Assembly: GCA_029378245.1 (NCBI GenBank)
Contig: JARKIF010000052.1
Location: 1-64,000, forward strand
Length of the DNA: 64,000 bases
From: Roridomyces roridus
Taxonomy: Eukaryota > Basidiomycota > Agaricomycetes > Agaricales > Mycenaceae
Reading direction: 5' to 3'
In this document: piece by piece, positions 56,102 to 64,000 of the stretch
Layout of the letters: every line of letters begins with the position of its first letter
Numbering within the stretch: the stretch's first letter is position 1
Notes under the pieces: generated by a model
Told to the model about the DNA's origin: nothing
Seen by the model: the letters and a program-made list of their open reading frames with translations, nothing else
Databases searched by the model: none
Made by a program: the position numbers and the translations under genes

Positions 56102-59030
56102 ATGTCACAGCGATCTCGCCAGACCGGAGGGTCAAGCTCTTTCCCTAGGCGACGATGGAGTCTGAAAATTCGGACAAACCTCCCCGCTCCTGATCCAGAT
56201 TCTTGGCTCTGGACATCCCTTCTTGCTGCAAGAACAATATCGGCTGCTGCGGAATCTTTCCCTTATCTCAAGGGAGCAATCTCAATTGTGGTGGTTCTAC
56301 TTGAGACAGTGGAGGTATCTACAACATCCTGCATTGTCTGTTCAATGTTGATCATCAATTTGACAGACTGTGAAAAAAAAACCGCGAAGATCTGAGAGAG
56401 TTGTGCGGAACAGTGATGGAAGTTATAACCATTGTTCAAGAGCAGCAAGAATTGCATGGAAAGGCAGTCGCAGTACGATTCAAAGCACTCTGTGACGAAC
56501 TTGAGGAGTGAGTGATTTTGCTAACAACCAAATTTACTGCTTATGCTTGAAACAGGTGCTTGCATGGTGTACTCAGTGCTGTCAAAGAATTACAGAAAAA
56601 ACCCGAAGGCTTGCGGGGACGGTTCAAGGAGATTATTCGAGGAAATCATACGGCAGATCTCATCTTGTCATATGAGAAAAAGATCAGGCACTTGAGGTCC
56701 AATTTTCTGGTGTGTTCCTTCTGCAATGATTTTATACATATCATTGACAGGGAATCTAGCTCACAGCAACCATGGACACAAACCTGCAGGTCCAGAAAGT
56801 TCTCACTGTGATTTCACCAGGTAAACCTTGCTCTGGGGCTCCTTACACATTGCATTGCTCATGTACACTTCCAGTGGAAGGCATTTTTGAACTGCCAAAT
56901 AATGTGACCAGAAATTGCCCCCTGCCCTCCAGACTGTTTTGTGGGAGGCAGTATATCCTGGAGAAGATGCAGAAATATTTTCTTCAAGATGGTCTGCAAA
57001 AGCAAAAAGTCTTCCTCCTTCATGGCCTAGGAGGTGCGGGAAAGACACAGGTTGCATTGAAGTTTGTCCAGGATGCGGCATCACTGTGAGAGCTTCATTA
57101 TACTCATTCTGACTGTACTCTCACTAAGCTTTTCACCAAGTTTCTCAGATGTATTCCTGCTGGATTGCAGCACTGTGGAGACCATTCAATCAGGCTTCAA
57201 GGAAATTGCCATTGCAAAGAATATTGGTGCCTCGCAGGCAGCAACAATGAAATGGCTTTCAACACAAACCCACGTCGACTGGCTGCTGGTCTTTGATAAC
57301 ACAGATGACCCCAACATCAACTTGAACAACTTTCTGCCCCGTTGCAATCACGGAAACATATTAATTACCTCACGGAATCCAGGACTCTCGGTCTATGCTG
57401 GGGAGCAGTATCAGGTGGCTGACATGCAAGAAGACGAGGCCATGGAGTTATTACTGGAAAGTGCTGCCCAGGAAAGCACACCAGCTACACGTCAGCTTGC
57501 TACTGAAATTGTGAAGGTATAAGTTTCAAGCTTACCGGCATCTCAACATCTGTTGAATTTCAACAGGTCCTCTGCTATTTGCCTTTGGCAATAACTCAGG
57601 CAGGGGCCTTTATTGCCAAATCAGGGTCCATCAGCAGCTACCTCCAGCTGTACAAGGAAAACCAGAAACGGCTCCTCAGTGAGAAACCTGGGCAGACACA
57701 TGACAACTATGCCTGGACTGTCTACACCACCTGGCAAATGAGCTTTGAGAAGCTCAGCCCAGGAGCCAAAGCACTGCTTGAGCTTTGCTCTATGTTGCAT
57801 CATCAGGGGATATCAGAAAGAATATTCAGCAAAGCAGCAACATATGAGCCTGGCGTTGGCAAACCAAGTAATGAAGAGTTGCAGGGGGCTCAAAATTTCT
57901 TGGATCAATTTCGAGGGCCTAGCAGCAGCTGGGAAGCTATCAACTTTACAGATATATCAAACGAACTCCGTGCCTATTCATTGATCAACTCACATGTCGA
58001 CACCAATTCCTTTTCCATCCATCCACTGGTGCATAGTTGGCTGCGGAGTCAATTATGTGACGAAGCTTCAACTCGAACCTGTGTCATTTCAATCATGGGC
58101 ATGTGTCTTTCTAGCAGTCCACGAGATGATTTGGAGGTGTCTGTGCTGTCTTTGATGCCTCATATTGAGGCACTGTTGCAGGGTCAAGCAGTGGTAGACC
58201 CTGATTTCAACACACACTATGGATATGCGTATAAATTCTCCGGGAGATACAAGTACGCAGAACAGCTTCACTTGGTTGCCTTGGAAAAGAAAAGAGCGAC
58301 ACTGGGAGAGAACCATCCAGCGACTCTCAACAGCATGAGAGATCTGGCAACAGTGTATCACCACTTGGGTCAATTCTCTGAGGCAGCAGCAATTCAGTCT
58401 ACAGTTCTGCAGAGTCAGAAATTAACCCTGGGAGTTGATGATGTGGAAACCCTAATAACAATGTCAAATGTAGCAGCCACCTACAATGAACTAGGGAAAT
58501 TTCAAGAAGCAGAAGACCTTGGCACTTTTGTGTTGGAAAAATACAAGAACATCTATGGTGACGACAGTAGTCAAGCACTATTCGGCATGGTGAATCTGGG
58601 ATGGACACTTCATAATCTCGGGAAATTAGTGGAAGCTGAAGCAATTCAAATCAGTGCAATTCAGGGGGAGAAAAAAATTCTGGGTGAAGATCACCCTCGT
58701 ACAGTCTACACCATGGGAAATCTGGGATCAACATACCGGTCTTTAGGAAAGCTGAAAGAAGCTGAAGAACTTGAGACTCTTGTCCTCGAGAAGCAGAAGA
58801 AGATTCATGGCTTAAACCATCTGAACACCCTCTGGACAATGGGGAATTTGGCCTTGACCTATCGAGAAAAGGGGCAGCTCAAGTTGGCAGAACAAATCCA
58901 ACTGGCAGTACTCGAGAGAAGGAAAACTCACCTGGGAGAGGAGCATCCGGAGACCAAACGTGCGGTGGTGGATTTGGAGTCAACCCAGAAGAGTTTGGCA
59001 AAAATGAACTTGAAGGAACCAAGTAAGTAA
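56102..59030 (+). CDS. NB-ARC-TPR NLR-like protein, one-base frameshift in exon 2
   Basis: Exons 56102-56314, 56367-56507, 56556-56709, 56760-56820, 56875-57085, 57141-57516 and 57567-59030. The N-terminal helical domain (ISAAAESFPYLKGAISIVVVLLETVE, KELQKKPEGLRGRFKEII) resembles the four-helix adaptor region of Agaricomycete NLRs. NB-ARC follows: PSRLFCGRQYILEKM, P-loop LLHGLGGAGKTQVALKF, Walker B DWLLVFDNTDD, ILITSRNP and LPLAITQAGAFI. IHPLVHSWLRSQL ends the winged helix. About five 42-residue TPRs follow (ALEKKRATLGENHPATL.., GKFQEAEDLGTFVLEKYKN). Exon 2 has nine A at 56373-56381. Eight would keep both the expected protein (VKKNREDLREL) and the intron phases, giving 872 residues; with nine the frame stops. 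It may be a null allele or a base-calling error. Confidence 0.85.
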
Positions 59031-59958
59031 GTAGCTTTGAATCAAAGGGAGCACCAATATTGCATTCGGTTATGTGAACCCATTGTGAATCGAACCGTGA
59101 GAAATGGCATCAGTGCGTGATGTGTGACCGCGTTGAGGTTTACCGTGTGAATGCCTGCGTACGACTTGCTATTGCAAAATGTGGGAATATTCGTCTGTTT
59201 CTCCCTACATGGATTGTAATTTTTTATACAGCGAGCTGTCACCGCCAGTCTCCCGGCCCACAAGCGACGCGTACTACCTTTCCATTGGTTCGATCCAGAT
59301 TTTCGGATGCACCATTGCGGTAATTCTGAGGAACGGCAGGAGCCGAAATATTGAGGGCAGAAACTGCCCGCGCCGTGACTGTGGCTTTTCGGCCCGTTGC
59401 CCAAGCATCTCGGCGAGCTTTTGATGCTGCTTCCGCAGCTTCGAGGGCGTCCGAGTCGTGCTTGGCTTGAGATGGGAATGTTGTACGAGTCGAACGTCGG
59501 ACGGTCTTCGGGTCATTGGAAGCGAGAGGTCTCTGGTCGTCGTCGGGCGCCGGCTGGTCTTTGAGGTCTCCAACCGAAGAACCAGACTCGTTCGCGACGT
59601 CAGGACTAGGATCAACAGGAGTGCGCGGTGCTTCCTCCCCCATATCTCCAGCATCTTAGGTGACTGCGGCTGGGATGGCTTTCCAAACAAAGAAACTGAA
59701 TTATTCCCGCTCCGAGAAATACAGAGAATTGGTAGCATAGTAGGTACGGGGCACGTATACCGGCACAACTCAGTTTGAAAGCAAACAGGGCGTAGTACCC
59801 CTGGAATTTCACTTCGACTTCTAACATTCTAGATCAGAGGGTCGTGTTGGATCGAGGGAAAAAATACGTACCGAGCGCAAAAGGAACCTGTTGCTCTTGT
59901 CCATATGTATTTCGTGGTTCAACGTCCTGAAAATTGGCTCAGCGACGTTGAAAATGAG
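59031..59958. other. Intergenic with duplicated MYND 3' flank
   Basis: 59670-59958 matches 54590-54864. The first part holds only the weak frame listed separately. Confidence 0.5.
59239..59643 (-). CDS. Possible small protein, unsupported domain
   Basis: An open frame of 134 residues starts MGEEAPRTPVDPSPDVANESG. It is polar and Asp/Ser/Pro-rich first, then Ala/Arg-rich (ALEAAEAASKARRDAWATGRKATVTARAV). I recognise nothing. The composition looks protein-like rather than random, but there is no paralogue or splice evidence. Confidence 0.3.
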   Translation of the reverse strand: MGEEAPRTPVDPSPDVANESGSSVGDLKDQPAPDDDQRPLASNDPKTVRRSTRTTFPSQAKHDSDALEAAEAASKARRDAWATGRKATVTARAVSALNISAPAVPQNYRNGASENLDRTNGKVVRVACGPGDWR

Positions 59959-60926
59959 TTACAAAGTGCCAAAGACGTACTCGATGATGTGCTCCTCATC
60001 CATCGGGATGGTATACTTACCCAGCATCGCCGACTCCATATGTATCGGCTTACGCTCGCGGGCGAGCTTCATGGGAGTGATATCAATCGCAAATGGAAAA
60101 CCGACGGAGTTGGTGCCGTCGACGGTGAAGACGAACATCACAACTGGCCCCATGCCAGCCGAAAGCGACGGATGAGCAGCGACGGCCTCGGCGACATTCC
60201 TCCGCACCGTCTCAAGAGAGGAGCGCATAGCCGGAGTCGTAGCCAGCTCGAGCGGATGTTTCTCGATACTAGCGACTTGCAGCATTTGTTCGGCCTTGGG
60301 GTCTCGCTCCTGTCGATTAATCCTTGCCTTTACGACAGCCATAGTGTCAGCTGCGTCTTCCATGGTCAGGTTGACGACGAGGCAGGTGTCGAGAGCATTG
60401 CTCTGTGTGGCGGGGAGGTCGAGAGCGACGGCTGCGTAGGTCTGGAGCTTGTATGTGAGATACCCGTTGGCAATTAGCCTTTTGCTCAGCTCGAGGCCGA
60501 TATCGGGTCCGGGTGCATCTCGGCAAGCGGGCTTGTGCGAGGGCCTATTAGGAAAGGATCGAATCTGTTGAGGTTGAAAGCTACCGCACAGAAGCACTGA
60601 CCAGTGAGACACTTGGCACTGCAGCGCGTGTTAAGAACGGATGACAGAGCGGGTGAAAGACTCACTTTTTGTGAGCAATATTCGGCCAAGCGGCACTGCG
60701 CAGCAGGTTTAATCTGACGAAAACACCTAGAAACCCTGAAACGTACTTTGCTACAAATCTTCAGCGCCTCAGCTGTCTTGCCACAGGCCAAGCAAGCCCC
60801 GCCGAATGTCGCGCGATACTTTTCCTGGATCTCCATAGTGGACGGAAGGAAGTTGGCCTTGCGCTCCTTTTCGGCATCCGGAAGGGTGAATTGAACGAGT
60901 TCGATGCGCCGCGAGTCTTGCGACAT
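59959..60926 (-). CDS. MYND zinc-finger protein 5
   Basis: Exons 60747-60926, 60666-60713, 60602-60618 (17 nt) and 59959-60544 join in phase to 276 residues. MSQDSRRIELVQFTLPDAEKE is chosen as start because the paralogues begin at the same distance from the finger; an ATG six codons earlier exists. Finger: CLACG, KICSK, CRLAEYCSQK, CQVSHW, HKPACRD. Downstream: LSKRLIANGYLTYKLQTYAAVALDLPATQS, CLVVNLTMEDAADTMAVVKARI, ELATTPAMRSSLETVRRNV, PVVMFVFTVDGTNSVGFPFAID, YTIPMDEEHIIEYVFGTL. It is the intact counterpart of the pseudogene at 54.9 kb. Its start lies 100 bp from the divergent N-acetyltransferase start. Confidence 0.87.
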
Positions 60927-61026
60927 GATGTGGCAAACGAACAAAGGGTGTTTGTTTCTGCTTGCATTTTGTTTGGAACAGCACCCGTCGCTTTTGATTC
61001 CACGTCATCATCTCATCGAGCGTTCG

Positions 61027-62248
61027 ATGCAAACGATGCAAACCAAAGGCCATTTGCGCGGCGATCTCTGGATAAAGAAGACTCCCTCCGTCTACTCTTC
61101 CCAACAAATCAGCCAATGGCTCGCCAAGATCCAATATCCGGGCACTCTGACGTCTTTCGTGCCAACGCTGGGCAACTTGGCTTTGCTCGTCCGGCTGAAT
61201 CAGACGACCTTCCCTTTTGAAAATACACCGATGCACTAGTAAGTATTGGCTGAAATGTTGCGATGGCGGTCTGGATGATGCCGAACAACTTGAAGCACCG
61301 CGGAGCATTCCATGGACATTTCGTACGAGGGCTTGTTTCGACGACTGGTGGGACAGTTGGATTCACCTGGAGTCGGATCCTACTGCTTTGGTCTCAATGG
61401 GCTCTTCTTCCAGATGTTGAGAGGTCTCGGTTTCAGGTACGTGCATCCTTGCGTTCCGAGAGCGTCAGTCCTGAATCTGGTCAGAGTGTTCTCGGGGTCA
61501 GCGCGAATAAACGAGGAACCCGCGGGAAAGCCAGTGAATTTCCTGGCTTTCGTGCATATGATTCTGTTTGTGCAGCCCGTGGAGGGGAGTAACGCGACGT
61601 ACCTAGTCGACGTGGCGTCTGGGCTCGTGCGTCCTATACTTCTCGAGGACGGCGAGGTTGTCGATGGGTGCTCGCCGAGCGAGAAGCACACGCTTGTTCG
61701 TACGGCCCGAGAGGAGTCGAGCTTGGGTGAGTTTTCACTGTATCTGTTCGGGCCTTGTACATTGAAATGGAAACGCAGAATCCTACCCAAACTGCGGCGA
61801 TTCAGCAAAACTCGAATGGCGGCTCGTATCCATCCACACCAAGAACGACGAGCCACCGACTACTCGCGTACTCTACTCGTTCATCGAAGACGAATTCTTC
61901 GCTGCGGACTACGAGTCGTTCAACTACAGCGTCCTCGGCCGGCGCACGGGTCTTTTCTGGGAAAACGTCGTGTGTCAGAAGCTGTTTTGGATGAGCGACG
62001 AGGAGGTGCGTGAGGTTGACAGCGCGGTCGATCTTGGGGAGCTCACTCCTCTGACGCGCTATATGGGGCGCTTGGCGATGATGGGTGGTGAGGTTCGCAG
62101 GCAAATCGGGAACCGGTCGACCTTAGTGAGGGTTTTGAAGACGGAGGAGGAGAGGGCGGCGGCGCTGAGAGAGATTTTTGGGATTCATATCGAGCAGGAG
62201 AATCTCGAGCATGTCCGCGGTCGGGGAGCCGAGTCGAAGGTGGCATAG
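61027..62248 (+). CDS. Arylamine N-acetyltransferase (NAT)
   Basis: It transfers acetyl (or malonyl in some fungi) from CoA to arylamines in the cytosol. Exons 61027-61238, 61296-61436, 61485-61726 and 61806-62248 join in phase to 345 residues. Key features are QWLAKIQYPG, LGNLALLVRLNQTTFPFENTPMHY, DISYEGLFRRLVG, the catalytic cysteine in GSYCFGLNGLFFQMLRGLGFR, the catalytic His in LAFVHMILFV and the Asp in YLVDVASG. The loop before the Cys reads GVGSYC where most NATs have RGGYC. The C-terminus (LFWENVVCQKLFWMSDEE, TEEERAAALREIFGI) suits fungal NATs. Fungal relatives detoxify plant benzoxazolinones; a role here is not shown. Confidence 0.87.
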
Positions 62249-63523
62249 CAGAGACAGTGCGTCGGCGTTGTACTTACGAGGCTAGGTTTGATTCGGACAG
62301 ACTCGGGTGGGCATTTTCCGAGCAAACGCCTGGGAGCTGAGCACGCCATCGTTGGAGCTCGATTCTGTGCCGCGGGGACATCATCGTTGCATCATACGCA
62401 TCGGCTACACCCGTTACTCGCTTCCCATGTTTTTCGATCTGCCTTTCCAGTTTTCAACAGAGAGACTCTGGCCATCGAAGGAGCTGGAGACGAGCAGGGT
62501 TGGTACCCGCGTCTCTGGGCCTTCATACCCTTGAAAAAATTGCAGGAAGAAAGAACTCCCGAAGAAGCTCGAGAAGCGGGAAGGGAGAAGTGCATAATTT
62601 AGGCTTCAGACTGATGTGGCAACCGTCGCTCGTACGTATGAGAAGCTTTTGATAGAAGTGAGAACCGTGCGGCGGATCGGTGCACTGGAATCTTCAGCCC
62701 AACGTCTTTCTTGCTTCTTTCTACCTATTGGAAAGGGTAAACTACGATGAAATGGCCTCTGCTCGAGTTTTCTGTTAAATTTGGTGCAAGATTCGAACGT
62801 TTGTCCAGTGACCTGGTCCGTGCGTGGGGCATCATGCTTCTCGACCACTTTTTAGAGATTTAGTCATTAATTTCCAGGTACCGCGCGCGCATGCAAAAAT
62901 CCCTGACGGTGACACCGAAGCCGCACATCTGACATCTGCTCATCCGCGACGATTTTCAGTCCGAGGCAACGCTGGTGAATATGCGCGCAGCCCATGATGA
63001 TACGAGGCCTGTTTTCGTCCTCGGACGCAAGAAAATAAGCTCGAAGAAGAGTTCAGAGTGCCATCAAAAAAAAGTGGCCCGATGTTTTTGTTATTTTTTT
63101 GCGACTTTGCGGAGATTGAAACGCCTCTTGTTCTCGACCACCATCTTCCATACCTCTCGCACACGTCCTCACTCCCCTCGTCCCTCCAGCTTTTTTTTTT
63201 CGCTCGCTTCCATCGGCACTTCGGTCCGACCTGTCCAGTTCCGGTGCTTCTAGAAGAAAGAAGACGCGTCCTAGTTCGTCTCCCAAATGTCACTGATAAA
63301 TTGTCACGCTGTTTCAGGGATATAAGCCTAGGATTTCTGTCCGGGCTCCTTCCGGCTCCTTCCCTCCCCCCTTCCACCACCCCATAACTTTGCCTCTTTG
63401 ACTACGCTGCACGCCACTTATTCTTAACAACATTATAGCTATTACACGTCCGGCTTCGAGTTACGGTACATCCTTTCCCTCATAGACTCGCTCTCCCTTG
63501 CTATCTTTTCGAGCATTCCTATC
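62249..63523. other. Intergenic, about 1.3 kb
   Basis: 3' flank of NAT and 5' flank of the last gene. A frame at 62307-62534 (IGYTRYSLPMFFDLPFQFS) is protein-like but short, and I cannot support it. From 63090 to 63480 the plus strand is strongly pyrimidine-rich, as in fungal promoters and leaders. Confidence 0.4.
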
Positions 63524-64000
63524 ATGGCACAGTCCAATCCATCTCCAGTTTCGTCTGCATCTCCTGCGACTATATCATCTCCGCGCGCACCTCCAACGCC
63601 GCCGCCCGAGTCAGATTCACGTTCCGCTCAGTCTCCTTCTTCTCCTTGCATCATAGCTTCAGACTTTCCTCCCATTTCACCTACAACAGTCTCCGCATCG
63701 TCTTCTCCATCCCAATCTACTATAACAACGTTTCCGAGCAGCGGCCATCCCACATTTGCTTCCGTCGTTACATCCTCATCGCTTCCCACTTCCGTCTCGT
63801 CCCCTGCATGGTTCCCGCCGTTCGACGCAGAACAAGGGCCAACTTCACCTCTTCTCGTCGCGTCTTCCACTTCTGCTACGCTCGTCGATTCCGCGGACGA
63901 TGGCGATGGTTGCTCGTCACCCAAATCTCCTCCGACCAAAACGCTCGAATTCGAGGTTGAGATTACGCAGCAGCCTGTCGAGGTCGAGGACGGCGAGATT
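63524..64000 (+). CDS. Ser/Pro-rich protein, 5' part (open at window end)
   Basis: ATG at 63524 opens 159 codons without a stop up to the last base. The protein begins MAQSNPSPVSSASPATIS and stays Ser/Pro/Thr-rich, then becomes acidic (FEVEITQQPVEVEDGEI). The context ATCATGGCA and the pyrimidine-rich leader support this start. Long disordered N-termini of this kind are common in fungal regulatory and signalling proteins. The functional domain lies outside the window, so no product is named. Confidence 0.65.
   Translation, partial: MAQSNPSPVSSASPATISSPRAPPTPPPESDSRSAQSPSSPCIIASDFPPISPTTVSASSSPSQSTITTFPSSGHPTFASVVTSSSLPTSVSSPAWFPPFDAEQGPTSPLLVASSTSATLVDSADDGDGCSSPKSPPTKTLEFEVEITQQPVEVEDGEI

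Overview
The window looks like nuclear DNA of a mushroom-forming basidiomycete (Agaricomycetes). Genes are dense, on both strands, and cut by many introns of roughly 45-60 bp. Several families typical of this class are present: DUF7330, DUF6533 and DUF6593 proteins, seven-TM proteins, paralogous MYND-finger proteins, and NLR-like proteins with a glycine-rich or helical N-terminus. No species is claimed. Exon models were built by hand from splice signals, reading phase and comparison between paralogues inside the window.

Layout. 1-7.4 kb: a tandem DUF7330 family (one decayed copy at the edge, two intact), a cluster of tRNA-like repeats and an FAD-dependent monooxygenase. 7.7-19.4 kb: CDC123 family gene, DUF6593 gene, DUF6533 membrane protein, short-chain dehydrogenase, an intron-containing tRNA-Leu(CAA), an uncharacterised gene and a seven-TM protein. 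19.9-35.6 kb is a transposon-struck accessory region: two paralogous Cys-rich single-pass membrane protein genes, both broken, flank a NACHT-ankyrin NLR-like gene. That NLR is split by a full-length Ty1/copia element with apparently identical LTRs. The second membrane-protein copy is split by a 1.66-kb non-autonomous LTR element. Both LTR elements carry the same putative tRNA primer-binding site.

35.9-50.1 kb is mainly housekeeping: histone H4, a MYND protein, a secreted carboxylesterase, an APC amino-acid transporter, a cyclophilin, a head-to-head pair of b561-like membrane proteins and a CNNM/MAM3-type protein. 50.3-61 kb holds a degenerate H4-like copy and four more MYND paralogues, one a deletion pseudogene. 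An NB-ARC-TPR NLR-like gene lies among them; its only visible defect is one extra A in a homopolymer. 61-64 kb: an arylamine N-acetyltransferase and the open 5' end of a Ser/Pro-rich gene.

The main story is an NLR/MYND accessory compartment in flux. Two NLR-like genes of different architecture are each disrupted by one discrete, apparently recent event, and they sit among duplicating MYND genes and young LTR elements. Fungal NLRs of these types are generally linked to non-self recognition and regulated cell death; applying that here is inference.
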